Counted from the stretch's first letter, positions 16,349 through 25,054 are shown. The stretch: DNA of 64,000 nt from Pseudomonas sp. efr-133-TYG-5 (GCF_030209175.1 NZ_JARVSM010000004.1:372001-436000), one strand, 5' to 3'. The notes: generated by a model from the letters alone, not told the origin. A program made the numbers and translations.

Positions 16349-17722
16349 TTACTTGTCGGGCAGTCTGGCGTTGCCGATGACGTTGGCGACGTCGTTCAGA
16401 ACCCGCAGGTTGATCAACTGGTGATCCTGGTCGATACGCAGGGTGACCGGCGCCGCTTGCGGGGCATTGGGGGCGCCGAACTGGTGATTGCCTTTTTTCA
16501 GGCGCACCCGTGCCACCAGGGTTTTGTCCGGCAGGGTACGCCAGGTGCGAGTGTCGGCTTCTTCAAACGGATCGTGCGCGGTCACCACCAGCGAGGCCTT
16601 GGCCGGATTGCGTTCGTTTTCCTGGGCCTGGGCAATGGCGGCCATGTTGGCGCGGAACATCGCCCGGGAAATGATTGCTGGCATGTCGTCGCGCAGCGTG
16701 CGAAAGGCCATGTCGGTGACGCTGTTGATCACGGTCAGCGGCCGCTTGCGGCCATCCACCATGATGTGGTCGAACGCCGGTGTGACGGTGTCCGGCAGCA
16801 GAATGGGGAACGAGATCGGCGCGGTGATGACCAGGGTTTCATTGAGCCGAACCGGGATCGGCACGCTCACCGAGCTGCGTGCCGGTGCCAGGCCGCTCTG
16901 CACGACGATCAGCACGTCGCTTTCATCGGCCTTGGGCGGCGGCTGGTCGAGATTGCGCAGCGCCTGCTCGAGCAAGGGCGTGTGCGGGCGCAACTCGATT
17001 GCCTGGCGATAACCCGGCGCGGCCAGGCCGCGTTCGCCCAGCGCTTCGTAGGTGAACCCGGCCAGGTAATGACTGAAGGCACTCTGGTAGCCGTTCTTCA
17101 ATTCAATGACTGCCGGCGCATCGAGGGTGGCGACCGGATAGCCTTGCAAGTCTTTGTAATGAACGGCGATGCCCTGAGCCTTGGCCTGCTCCTCGAGTGC
17201 TTCGTACTGGCGTTCCCGCTGGCGGGCGATCAGGGTTTCGCGCTCGTGGGTTTTCTTGATGTCGGCCCGGGCGCCGTCGAAATCGCTTTCGGCCACTTGA
17301 TTGAGGGCCATCTGCGTGGTCAGCATGACCTTTTCGTAGTCGTAACCTTCGTAGCGACTGAGCTTGTCGTTGACCAGCATGGTGCCCATTTCATAGGTGA
17401 AGCGATTGAGCAGCTTCATGGGCGCGGACGGTACGGCCTCTTCGCGCTGGAACACCATCCGGTCGGCGCTGCGCCAGGCTTTCTGGCTCTGCGGCCGGGC
17501 ATTGGCGAAGCTGAGGATCGAGCCTTTTTCGAAGTAATACAGCAGATCCTTGTCTTCCCAGGGGTTGTTCCATTCCAGCAGATCCAGGGCACCCTGGTAG
17601 TCAGCGTGCATCAGCCGCTCGTTGGTCTGCTGCATTTCCTGGTCGTAATTGCGGTAGGCGGCGCACCCGCTCAAGTGCAGGAACGTGCTGAACAACAGGC
17701 AGAGCAGCAAGCAGTGGCGCAT
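16349..17722 (-). CDS. COG3014-type TPR lipoprotein, copy B
   Basis: A 457-residue lipoprotein (MRHCLLLCLLF to LSGC, Cys20, Ala at +2), clearly paralogous to the gene at 14747-16141: both share the RYEGYDYEKVMLTTQMALN block, ILIVVQSGLAPAR-like and DTRTWRTLPD blocks and the same length. I chose the start at 17722 because it gives the signal peptide and follows AAGGAAGAA; a longer frame upstream would bury it. It is separated from copy A by 207 bases holding a TATAAT, so it may be a separate transcription unit. Function unknown. Confidence 0.78.
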   Translation of the reverse strand: MRHCLLLCLLFSTFLHLSGCAAYRNYDQEMQQTNERLMHADYQGALDLLEWNNPWEDKDLLYYFEKGSILSFANARPQSQKAWRSADRMVFQREEAVPSAPMKLLNRFTYEMGTMLVNDKLSRYEGYDYEKVMLTTQMALNQVAESDFDGARADIKKTHERETLIARQRERQYEALEEQAKAQGIAVHYKDLQGYPVATLDAPAVIELKNGYQSAFSHYLAGFTYEALGERGLAAPGYRQAIELRPHTPLLEQALRNLDQPPPKADESDVLIVVQSGLAPARSSVSVPIPVRLNETLVITAPISFPILLPDTVTPAFDHIMVDGRKRPLTVINSVTDMAFRTLRDDMPAIISRAMFRANMAAIAQAQENERNPAKASLVVTAHDPFEEADTRTWRTLPDKTLVARVRLKKGNHQFGAPNAPQAAPVTLRIDQDHQLINLRVLNDVANVIGNARLPDK

Positions 17723-17767
17723 GGCGACAGGTTCTTCCTTGGACGAAGAGGCGCTGAGGGTGGGGGC

Positions 17768-17773
17768 ATTATA
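17768..17773 (-). promoter_or_regulatory. -10 element before COG3014 copy B
   Basis: TATAAT on the minus strand, again followed by GCC, 46 bases before the start at 17722. The same TATAATGCC context occurs before copy A. No clear -35. Confidence 0.4.
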
Positions 17774-17924
17774 GAGTTCGGTAGTGGCCATGTGCTGCGC
17801 TGTTTTGGTCAGATCGGATTGGTGCTCAACGCGCACAGATCATGTTCGGCAACCGCCGTTGTTGGCGATCAGCAGCCTTCCTAGACTGGTCGCCCACCTC
17901 AAGCACCTGTCCAGGAACCGCACC

Positions 17925-18644
17925 ATGAGCCTGACTCAAATGCCGCGTTTTGCCTCGTTCTTCACAACCTTTTTCGCCGGTCTCGGCCTCGCGGCCGCCA
18001 GCAGCGCCATGGCCAGCACAGCCGCCGATTCGCCCACCCATCCAACCTTGCGCGCCCTGTCCGGGGCGGCGCCGACCGCGCGCCTTGACCCGAAGACCAC
18101 GGCGCTGGTGGTGATCGATTTCCAGAACGAATACTTCAGCGGACGTCTGCCGATTCCCGACGGCATCGCGGCCATGAACAAGGCCCGTGAGCTGATCCGC
18201 TTTGCCGATCAGGCGAAGATCCCGGTGTTCCAGGTCCAGCACGTCGCGCCCGCCGGCTCGCCGCTGTTTGCCCAGGGCGGCGAGACCGTGAAGTTTCATC
18301 CGCTGATGCAGCCGAGGGCGCAGGATCACGTGCTGCAGAAGACCACGGTCAGCGTGTTCGCCAGTACCGACCTTGATCGGCAGTTGAAACAGGCCGGGGT
18401 CAAGACCGTGATTTTCGCCGGGCTGATGACCCACGCCTGCGTCGCCGGCGGAGCCCGGGATGCAGCGCCGTTGGGTTATCAGGTCGTGGTAGCATCCGAC
18501 GCTTCGGCGACCCGGGCGATCACCCGCGGCAACGGCGACACCGTCGACAAGGACAGCCTGCACCGCGCAGCGCTGGCCGAAATCGAAGACACCTTCGGTG
18601 ACGTCCTGACCACGCAGCAGATCGTTCGCCTGCCGCTCAACTGA
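17925..18644 (+). CDS. Exported isochorismatase-like cysteine hydrolase
   Basis: A 239-residue protein of the isochorismatase-like hydrolase superfamily. The triad is visible as Asp65 (VVIDFQNEY), Lys139 (QKTTVSVF) and Cys172 (THACVAGG). The first 34 residues look like a Sec signal peptide (MSLTQMPRFASFFTTFFAGL, then an Ala-rich stretch ending AMA), which is unusual as most family members are cytoplasmic. Start ATG at 17925 behind AGGA; upstream frame codons lack a signal-like N-terminus. It is followed after 12 bases by a LysR gene in the same direction. Substrate unknown; nicotinamidase or amide hydrolase activity are options. Confidence 0.85.
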   Translation: MSLTQMPRFASFFTTFFAGLGLAAASSAMASTAADSPTHPTLRALSGAAPTARLDPKTTALVVIDFQNEYFSGRLPIPDGIAAMNKARELIRFADQAKIPVFQVQHVAPAGSPLFAQGGETVKFHPLMQPRAQDHVLQKTTVSVFASTDLDRQLKQAGVKTVIFAGLMTHACVAGGARDAAPLGYQVVVASDASATRAITRGNGDTVDKDSLHRAALAEIEDTFGDVLTTQQIVRLPLN

Positions 18645-18656
18645 TTCGGGGCCTGG

Positions 18657-19556
18657 ATGAATCAACTGCTGGCCATGCGCGCGTTTCGCTGCATCGTCGA
18701 GTGTCGCGGTTTCAGCGCTGCCGCCGAGCGTCTCGACACCACCCATTCGACGATCTCCCGCCAGCTGCAGCAGTTGGAGGCGCAGCTCGGCACGCGCCTG
18801 ATCAACCGCAACACCCGGCGCTTCAGCCTGACCAGCGCCGGACAGCAGTACTACGCCGCGTGCGTGGATATTCTCCAACGCCTCGATCAGGCCGCGCTGG
18901 CGGTCGGCCAGGCCCATGAAAGCCCGCGTGGCGTATTGCGCATCAGCGCACCGGTGGTGATCGGCACGCTGGAACTGGCGAGCTGGTTGCCGGCATTTCA
19001 GCAGCGCTACCCCGAGATCGAGGTCGATCTGTCCTGCGACGACCGCTTTGTCGACCTGATCGCCGAGGGTTTCGACGTCGCGCTGCGCATTTGCGGGCCG
19101 CTGGCGGATTCGTCGCTGGTGGCGCGCTTGCTCACGGTGTCGGACAGGCTGCTGGTGGCCGCGCCGACCTATGTGGCGCGGCAGGGCCTGGTGCGCCAGG
19201 TGCACGACCTGGCGGATCACGCGTTGCTGGGGTTTGCCGGTGGTGGGGACTGGTCGTTGACCGACGCGCGCGGCGTGACCACGGCCGTGCGGGCCGAGGG
19301 CCGGTTCAAGGCCGACTCGATCAGCTCGCTGCATGCGGCGGCGCTGGCCGGGGTCGGCATCGCCGCGTTCACCCGGGCCACGGTGCAGGAGGATCTGCTG
19401 CGCGGGCGGCTGGTGCAGATCCTGCCGCAGTACAGCCTTGGCCAACGGCATTACTACGCGCTCTATCCCCACGCCCGGCATGTCGCATTGAAGGTGCAGG
19501 TGTTCGTCGAGTTCATGGCCGAGCATTACCGCAACGCCAGCTCGGCTTTGCGCTAA
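18657..19556 (+). CDS. LysR-family transcriptional regulator
   Basis: A 299-residue regulator with a winged helix-turn-helix at residues 1-60 (FSAAAERLDTTHSTISRQLQQLE) and a substrate-binding co-inducer domain (about 90-295). It belongs to the large CrgA/AaeR-like branch by its RLINRNTRRFSLTSAG segment. It lies 12 bases after the hydrolase gene on the same strand, so the two are probably co-transcribed; most LysR genes instead diverge from their target. The effector is unknown, possibly a substrate or product of the hydrolase (inference). Confidence 0.92.
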   Translation: MNQLLAMRAFRCIVECRGFSAAAERLDTTHSTISRQLQQLEAQLGTRLINRNTRRFSLTSAGQQYYAACVDILQRLDQAALAVGQAHESPRGVLRISAPVVIGTLELASWLPAFQQRYPEIEVDLSCDDRFVDLIAEGFDVALRICGPLADSSLVARLLTVSDRLLVAAPTYVARQGLVRQVHDLADHALLGFAGGGDWSLTDARGVTTAVRAEGRFKADSISSLHAAALAGVGIAAFTRATVQEDLLRGRLVQILPQYSLGQRHYYALYPHARHVALKVQVFVEFMAEHYRNASSALR

Positions 19557-19642
19557 AACCCGTCGGTCAGCCGAGAAAGCTTGAGGGAAAGGCGTTCGAA
19601 GTGAACAATATGTAACTTCGCATTTCCATTTGAGACTCATTC

Positions 19643-21541
19643 ATGACTGCCTCGTCCCGCTTTCTGGCCTGGCTGCTGTTCCCGCTGTTTGCCCTGAGCA
19701 GCTTCAATCTGCTGGCCGACACCGTGGAAGGCGCGCCGCAAGCGCTGCACCTGCTCGATTACATCAGCGCCGATTACCCGCCAACGGTCGCCGCGGGCCA
19801 GGTCGTCGACGAAGGCGAGTACCACGAGCAACTGGAATTCACCGAGGTTCTGCAAGGGCTGATCGCCGGTCTGCCGGGCAAACCGGAGAAGGCTGCACTG
19901 GAGCAAGGTGTCGACGCCTTGCACGCCGCGATCAGCGCCAGGCAGGACGGCACCGAAGTCGCCCGTCAGGCCCGGCAACTCGGGGCGAAACTGGCGGTGG
20001 CGTACGAAGTCAGCCAGGCCCCGATCATCACCCCCGATCCGAGCCGTGGCGCGCCGCTGTATGCGCAGAATTGCTCGGTGTGCCACGGCGCCAGCGGTGC
20101 CGGCGACGGTCCGGCGGGTGTCGGCCTGACCCCGGCGCCGGCCAATCTGCGCGACGCGGCGCGGATGGATCGCCTGAGTCTGTTCGCGATCTACAGCACC
20201 CTTGGGCAGGGCGTCGAAGGCACTGACATGCCGGCCTTCGCCGATCAGCTCGATGATCGTCAGCGTTGGGATCTGGCCACCTACATCGCGCAGTTCAGCG
20301 CCGATCCGGCCAGCGCCAAAGCGGACAAGACCTACAACATCGCTGACCTGGCCCGGCAGACCCCGGCCGAAGTGCTGGCGGCCGAGGGCCCCGAGGCGGC
20401 AGCGACCTTCCGTGCACAGCGGGCGCAGCCGCCGCAGGTCAAGCGTGGCCCGGCGCAGTTGCTCGACTACACCGCCGCGACGCTCGACAAGAGCCTCGCC
20501 GCCTACCGCGCTGGTGAGCACGACCAGGCCTACGACCTGTCGGTGGCGGCCTATCTGGAAGGCTTCGAGCTGGTCGAAAGTTCGCTGGATAACGTCGACG
20601 CCAACGTGCGCAAGGACACGGAAAAGTCGCTGATGGCCTATCGACAAGCGTTGCAGGACGGCTTGCCGGTGGCGCAGGCAGAGGCGCGGCTGGACGCGGC
20701 CAAGGCCAAGCTCAAGGAATCCGCCGGCCTGCTCGGCAGCGACGGCCTGAGCTGGTCGCTGAGCTACATTTCCGGGCTGCTGATCCTGCTGCGTGAAGGC
20801 CTCGAAGCGATTCTGGTACTCGCCGCGATCCTCGCCTTCCTGCGCAACACCGGCCAGCAGTCGGCGGTGCGCAGCGTCAACGTCGGCTGGGGCCTGGCGC
20901 TGCTGGCCGGCCTCGGCACCTGGGCGCTGGCCGCGTATGTGATCGACGTCAGCGGTTCGCAGCGTGAATTGCTCGAAGGCGCCACGGCACTGTTCGCCAG
21001 TGTCATGGTGCTGTGGCTCGGCGTGTGGATGCACGACCGCCGGCATGCGGCGGCCTGGCAGGATTACATCAAGCAGAGCCTGGTCGGCGGTGGCGGACGT
21101 TTCGGCTTCGCGATCCTCGCGTTCTTCTCGGTGTACCGCGAGTTGTTCGAAGTGATCCTGTTCTACGAAACCCTGTGGCTGCAGGCCGGTCCGGCCGGGC
21201 ACAACGCGGTGCTGGCCGGCGGCGCGACGGCGCTGGTGCTGCTGTTCGGTCTGGCGTGGGTGATCCTGCGCGGCTCGGCGAAACTGCCGCTGACGCTGTT
21301 CTTCAGTATCAACGCGGCGCTGCTCTGCGCGTTGTCGGTGGTGTTCGCCGGGCATGGCGTGAAGGCCCTGCAGGAAGCCGGAATCTTCGGCACCCGGCCG
21401 GTGGCGTTCTTCGATTTCGATTGGCTGGGGATTCATGCCGATGCCTATTCGCTGACGGCGCAGGCCGTGGCGATTGCAGCGATCATCGTGCTGTACGGTC
21501 GCAGTTGGGTGGCTGAAAAACGTAGGGTGTCTGCTGCTTAA
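19643..21541 (+). CDS. Cytochrome c-FTR1 iron permease fusion
   Basis: A 632-residue protein. After a signal peptide (about 1-26) comes a periplasmic domain, then a cytochrome c domain with haem motif Cys144-Ser-Val-Cys147-His148 and a possible Met ligand in GTDMPAF, then a helical segment (about 270-370), and finally an FTR1-type membrane domain with about seven segments and two iron motifs, REGLE (384-388) and RELFE (499-503). FTR1 permeases import iron after oxidation by a partner; a fused cytochrome c suggests that redox and transport are joined in one chain. No EfeO/EfeB genes are adjacent. RBS is weak and no clear Fur box was seen upstream. Confidence 0.88.
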   Translation: MTASSRFLAWLLFPLFALSSFNLLADTVEGAPQALHLLDYISADYPPTVAAGQVVDEGEYHEQLEFTEVLQGLIAGLPGKPEKAALEQGVDALHAAISARQDGTEVARQARQLGAKLAVAYEVSQAPIITPDPSRGAPLYAQNCSVCHGASGAGDGPAGVGLTPAPANLRDAARMDRLSLFAIYSTLGQGVEGTDMPAFADQLDDRQRWDLATYIAQFSADPASAKADKTYNIADLARQTPAEVLAAEGPEAAATFRAQRAQPPQVKRGPAQLLDYTAATLDKSLAAYRAGEHDQAYDLSVAAYLEGFELVESSLDNVDANVRKDTEKSLMAYRQALQDGLPVAQAEARLDAAKAKLKESAGLLGSDGLSWSLSYISGLLILLREGLEAILVLAAILAFLRNTGQQSAVRSVNVGWGLALLAGLGTWALAAYVIDVSGSQRELLEGATALFASVMVLWLGVWMHDRRHAAAWQDYIKQSLVGGGGRFGFAILAFFSVYRELFEVILFYETLWLQAGPAGHNAVLAGGATALVLLFGLAWVILRGSAKLPLTLFFSINAALLCALSVVFAGHGVKALQEAGIFGTRPVAFFDFDWLGIHADAYSLTAQAVAIAAIIVLYGRSWVAEKRRVSAA

Positions 21542-21569
21542 AGGCATTCGCTGCGCTCATATTCGTCGG

Positions 21570-21641
21570 ATCGCCGCCCGGAGCAAGCGCGCTCCCACAG
21601 AGTTGCTGCGTAATCTGTGGGAGCGAGCTTGCTCGCGAATT
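21570..21641. repeat. REP inverted pair upstream of the YaiI-like gene
   Basis: Left arm around GGAGCAAGCGCGCTCCCACAG (21580-21600, given here as one degenerate arm) and right arm CTGTGGGAGCGAGCTTGCTC (21615-21634). The right arm ends 18 bases before the next start codon, so a hairpin would lie close to the ribosome binding site. Confidence 0.7.
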
Positions 21642-21658
21642 TTTTGGAGGTAGAAAAC

Positions 21659-22114
21659 ATGCGCGTATGGATCGATGCCGACGCCTGCCCGAAAATGGCC
21701 AAGGAACTGGTGGTGAAGTTCGCCCTCAAGCGCCGCTTCGAAGTGGTGCTGGTGGCGGGGCAGCCGCAGAACAAACCGGCGCTGGCGATCGTCAAGCTGA
21801 TCGTGGTGCCGAGCGGCCCGGATGCGGCGGACGATTATCTGGTGGAGCACGCGGTGCCGGGCGAACTGGTGATCTGCAGCGACATTCCGCTGGCCGACCG
21901 GCTGGTGAAGAAAGGCGTGGCAGCGCTCGACCCGCGAGGCAAGGAGTTCGACGCGCAGAACATGGGTGAGCGGCTGGCGACGCGCAACCTGTTTACCGAC
22001 CTGCGCGAACAGGGCCAGGTCAGCGGCGGCCCGGCACCGTTCGGCGAGCGGGAGAAGCAGGCTTTCGCCAATGCGCTGGACCGGATCCTGACGCGGCTGT
22101 CCCGTCAGGTCTGA
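21659..22114 (+). CDS. YaiI/YqxD family protein (UPF0178)
   Basis: A 151-residue cytoplasmic protein starting MRVWIDADACPKMAKELVVK, the hallmark of the UPF0178/YaiI family, with the further conserved VVPSGPDAADDYLVEHA and SDIPLADRLVKKG segments. The acidic residues (DADACP, DAADDY, SDIPLAD) resemble a PIN/NYN-type nuclease fold, but activity is not proven. Start at 21659 behind a strong GGAGG. The gene stands alone between REP elements. Confidence 0.9.
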   Translation: MRVWIDADACPKMAKELVVKFALKRRFEVVLVAGQPQNKPALAIVKLIVVPSGPDAADDYLVEHAVPGELVICSDIPLADRLVKKGVAALDPRGKEFDAQNMGERLATRNLFTDLREQGQVSGGPAPFGEREKQAFANALDRILTRLSRQV

Positions 22115-22137
22115 TCGCTGCCACGCTCGGCGGGTTT

Positions 22138-22256
22138 GATCGTTCCCACGCTCTGCGTGGGAACGCCGCTCGGGACGCTCCGCGTCCCTGCCTCACCGCC
22201 GATGCAGATCAGCCGCATCCAATGCTGCATTCCCACGCCAAGCGTGGGGAACGATC
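22138..22256. repeat. Second-type inverted repeat (CCCACGC...GCGTGGG family)
   Basis: Outer arms GATCGTTCCCACGCT (22138-22152) and AGCGTGGGGAACGATC (22241-22256), each arm also self-complementary (TTCCCACGC/GCGTGGGAA), with an inner hairpin GGGACGC/GCGTCCC. It is unrelated to the GCGAGCAAGC REP type. Lies between convergent genes. Confidence 0.75.
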
Positions 22257-22267
22257 GCTATCGCCAA

Positions 22268-22936
22268 TCAGGCGTCGTTTTCGTGGGTCAGTTCCAGCAC
22301 CCGATCTACCAGCTTGTTGATCCCCGATGCCGCTTCGCTGATGTTCTGCGCCAGCATATAGGCCGGGGTGGTCACCAGTTTGCGCGCCTTGTCCTCGATG
22401 ATGTCGGTCACCGCGCAATCTTCGTGGGTGGCGCCCATTTTGCCGATTGCCGCCGCGGTGTCGGCATCGTTGCCGATGGTGCAGGTCACGCCGGGGCCGT
22501 AGATTTTCGCCGCCAGCGCCGGCGAGATGCAGATCAGGCCCACCGGTTTGCCTGCTTCGGCAAACGCTTCGGCCAGCGCCAGCACTTGCGGCTGTACGCT
22601 GCAACCAGCCCCTTCGACGGCGAAGTTCGACAGGTTCTTCGCCGCGCCGAAGCCGCCCGGCACAATCAGCGCGTCGAACTCGTCGACGTCGGCTTCCGCG
22701 ATGTCCTTGACGTTGCCGCGCACGATGCGCGCCGACTCCACCAGCACGTTGCGCGACTCGGGCATTTCCTCACCGGTCAGGTGGTTGATCACATGCAATT
22801 GCGCGATGTTCGGCGCGAAGCACTGCACCTGGGCGCCGCGCTGGTCGAGGCGTAGCAGGGTGATCACGCTTTCGTGGATCTCGGCGCCGTCGTATACGCC
22901 ACAGCCGGACAGGATCACTGCAACTTTTTTGCTCAT
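22268..22936 (-). CDS. elbB: ElbB, DJ-1/PfpI-like isoprenoid-linked glyoxalase
   Basis: A 222-residue protein of the DJ-1/PfpI superfamily starting MSKKVAVILSGCGVYDGAEI, as in E. coli ElbB. The nucleophile-elbow cysteine is Cys136 in GLICISPALAA, with the conserved acidic residue Glu17-Glu20 region (DGAEIHES). ElbB shows glyoxalase activity and was connected to isoprenoid synthesis. I chose 22936 as start (RBS GGAGAAAGAG); an ATG seven codons upstream is less likely. It diverges from the sterol-desaturase-like gene. Confidence 0.92.
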   Translation of the reverse strand: MSKKVAVILSGCGVYDGAEIHESVITLLRLDQRGAQVQCFAPNIAQLHVINHLTGEEMPESRNVLVESARIVRGNVKDIAEADVDEFDALIVPGGFGAAKNLSNFAVEGAGCSVQPQVLALAEAFAEAGKPVGLICISPALAAKIYGPGVTCTIGNDADTAAAIGKMGATHEDCAVTDIIEDKARKLVTTPAYMLAQNISEAASGINKLVDRVLELTHENDA

Positions 22937-23052
22937 GGGCTCTTTCTCCAGTTTCATGGCGCTAAATGTCCACTAATTTGTCGCTTGTTGCCATAGGGTT
23001 AAATCGCGGCTACACCTAGGATCAGTGCTCAAGTTTCCGATCAGGGCGCGTC

Positions 23053-24288
23053 ATGGACTTCATTCTGTATGCGGTGCCGTTCTTCTTCGTTTTGATTGCG
23101 CTGGAGCTCGTCGCCGACCGTTGGCGCGGGGTCAGCAACTATCGCCTGGCCGACGCGGTGAACAGCATCAGCACCGGGGTGCTGTCGACCACCACCGGCC
23201 TGCTGACCAAGGGTGTCGGGCTGCTGACCTATGCGTTTGCCCTCGAGCACCTGGCGCTGTTCAGGCTGCCGGCCGACAGCGTCTGGGTCTGGGTATTCGC
23301 CTTTGTGCTCTACGACTTCTGCTACTACTGGCTGCACCGCATGGGCCACGAGCGCAACATCCTCTGGGCCGCGCATTCGGTGCATCACCAGAGCGAGGAC
23401 TACAACCTCTCCACGGCGCTGCGCCAGACCAGCACCGGGTTTCTGCTGAGCTGGATCTTCTACCTGCCGCTGGCCGTGCTCGGCGTGCCATTGCTGGTGT
23501 TCGTCAGCGTCGCGGCGCTTAACCTGCTGTATCAATTCTGGGTGCACACCCGGCATATTCCCAAGCTCGGCTGGTTCGAGTGGTTTTTCGTCACGCCGTC
23601 CAATCATCGGGCCCACCATGCACAGAACGCTCTCTACATGGATCGCAACTACGGCGGGGTGTTCATTATTTGGGATCGGCTGTTCGGTTCGTTTCAGGAA
23701 GAGGACGACAACGAGCCGGTGATCTTCGGCGTGACCACACCGTTGGCGAGCTGGAATCCGCTGTGGGCGAACCTGCAGTTCTACGCGCAACTGTGGCACG
23801 ACGCGCGGCGCGCCGAGCGCAAGTGGGACAAGCTGCGAATCTGGTTCATGCGCACCGGCTGGCGGCCGGCGGACGTCGCGTTGAAATACCCGATGAGCAA
23901 GCCGGACCTGAGCCAGTTCCGCAAATTCGACGTGCCGCTCGACAGCCGCCAGCAGTGGTACGTGGCGGCGCAGTTCGGCGTCTACATTGCGCTGGGCAGC
24001 TACCTGATGAATCTGGAGCGCAGCCTGCCGACGGCCGCGCTGTTGCTCGGCTGGGGGGCGGTGGCGTTCGGTCTATTCGTGCTCGGCGTGGCCCTGGAGA
24101 ATCGCCCGTGGGCGTTCCGGCTGGAGCTGTCGCGGCTGGCCGCGAACCTGCCGCTGGTGTGGCTGGCGCCGCTGGTCGGGCTATGGCCGGCCAGCCCGCT
24201 GGCGTGGGTCGGCCTGCTCAGTTACAGCCTGCTCAGCGGCATCGGCCTGTACTGCTGCCGGCAGCGGCTTACTCGGCTGGCGTCTTAG
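23053..24288 (+). CDS. Sterol desaturase family membrane oxygenase
   Basis: A 411-residue inner-membrane protein of the fatty acid hydroxylase/sterol desaturase family. The di-iron histidine motifs are HRMGH (95-99), HSVHH (about 108-112) and HRAHH (about 190-194), separated by membrane segments; HTRH adds further histidines. The long C-terminal part (about 300-411) with four more segments resembles alkylglycerol monooxygenase-type members. Such enzymes hydroxylate or desaturate lipids with O2; the substrate cannot be told. The end overlaps the convergent DedA gene by 20 bases. Confidence 0.88.
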   Translation: MDFILYAVPFFFVLIALELVADRWRGVSNYRLADAVNSISTGVLSTTTGLLTKGVGLLTYAFALEHLALFRLPADSVWVWVFAFVLYDFCYYWLHRMGHERNILWAAHSVHHQSEDYNLSTALRQTSTGFLLSWIFYLPLAVLGVPLLVFVSVAALNLLYQFWVHTRHIPKLGWFEWFFVTPSNHRAHHAQNALYMDRNYGGVFIIWDRLFGSFQEEDDNEPVIFGVTTPLASWNPLWANLQFYAQLWHDARRAERKWDKLRIWFMRTGWRPADVALKYPMSKPDLSQFRKFDVPLDSRQQWYVAAQFGVYIALGSYLMNLERSLPTAALLLGWGAVAFGLFVLGVALENRPWAFRLELSRLAANLPLVWLAPLVGLWPASPLAWVGLLSYSLLSGIGLYCCRQRLTRLAS

Positions 24289-24940
24289 GGTCGGCCGCCT
24301 TGGCGATTTCCGCCTGGCGCAGTTGCTCGGCCTTTTCCGCCTGTTCGGTGCGCTTGCGCAGTTGCTCGTCCTCGTAGACCTGCTTGGCCAGCCGTGCATT
24401 CTTGAAGCGCCGGCGCAGCCACAGGACGACACCGAGGATCAGCAGCGCGCCGAGGACCCACAGTTCGTATTTCTTGATGCTGCCGAGCATGCCCTCGAGT
24501 ACCGCGCCGAAGTGGTAGGCGGCGGCGGCCAGCGCCGTGGCCCAGATGGCCGCGCCGATACCGTTGAGCAGCAGGTAGCGTCCCGGCGGATAGCCCGACA
24601 GGCCGATCGCCACTGGCATCACCGTGCGCAGGCCGTAGACGAAGCGGAAGCTCAGGACCCAGATGTCCGGGTGCTTGCGGATATGTTCCAGCGCGCGGTC
24701 GCCCATCATCTGCCAGCGCGGCTTGCGCGCCAGCAATTTGCGTCCGTGCTTGCGCCCCAGGAAGTACCACAGCTGATCGCCGGCATAGCTGCCGAAGAAC
24801 GCCACGACCACCACCAGGTTGATATCCATGTATCCACGGAACGCGAGGAAGCCCGCGAGCACCAGAATGGTTTCGCCTTCGAAGAACGTGCCGAGAAACA
24901 AGGCAAAGTAGCCGAAGTCATGCAGAAATTGTTGGAGCAT
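24269..24940 (-). CDS. DedA family membrane protein
   Basis: A 223-residue inner-membrane protein. It shows the DedA pattern FGYFALFLGTFFEGETILVLAGF, split here as residues 9-31, GSYAGDQLWYFLGRKHG (about 50-66) and FRFVYGLRTVMPVAIGLSG (about 98-116). DedA proteins act in lipid flipping and proton-motive-force homeostasis. The C-terminus (about 180-223) is an unusual charged, coiled-coil-like tail. It overlaps the convergent oxygenase gene. Upstream lies the hemB promoter region. Confidence 0.92.
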   Translation of the reverse strand: MLQQFLHDFGYFALFLGTFFEGETILVLAGFLAFRGYMDINLVVVVAFFGSYAGDQLWYFLGRKHGRKLLARKPRWQMMGDRALEHIRKHPDIWVLSFRFVYGLRTVMPVAIGLSGYPPGRYLLLNGIGAAIWATALAAAAYHFGAVLEGMLGSIKKYELWVLGALLILGVVLWLRRRFKNARLAKQVYEDEQLRKRTEQAEKAEQLRQAEIAKAADPKTPAE

Positions 24941-25054
24941 TGTCTGGGTGCTGGCGAAATGAACGCGCAGCCTAACCCTTCGGACACATTCAGGAAAGTG
25001 TCGAAATGTGTCTCGACGTGAACATTTCCTACACGGACAATGGAATGCGGCTAC

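Noticed and set aside
16343..17884. 513-codon frame opposite COG3014 copy B
   Set aside because: Shadow of the lipoprotein gene, which has an RBS and a lipobox.
19618..19642. Fur box before the cytochrome c-FTR1 gene
   Set aside because: The sequence near TTTGAGACTCATT matches only one half of a Fur site in my reading.
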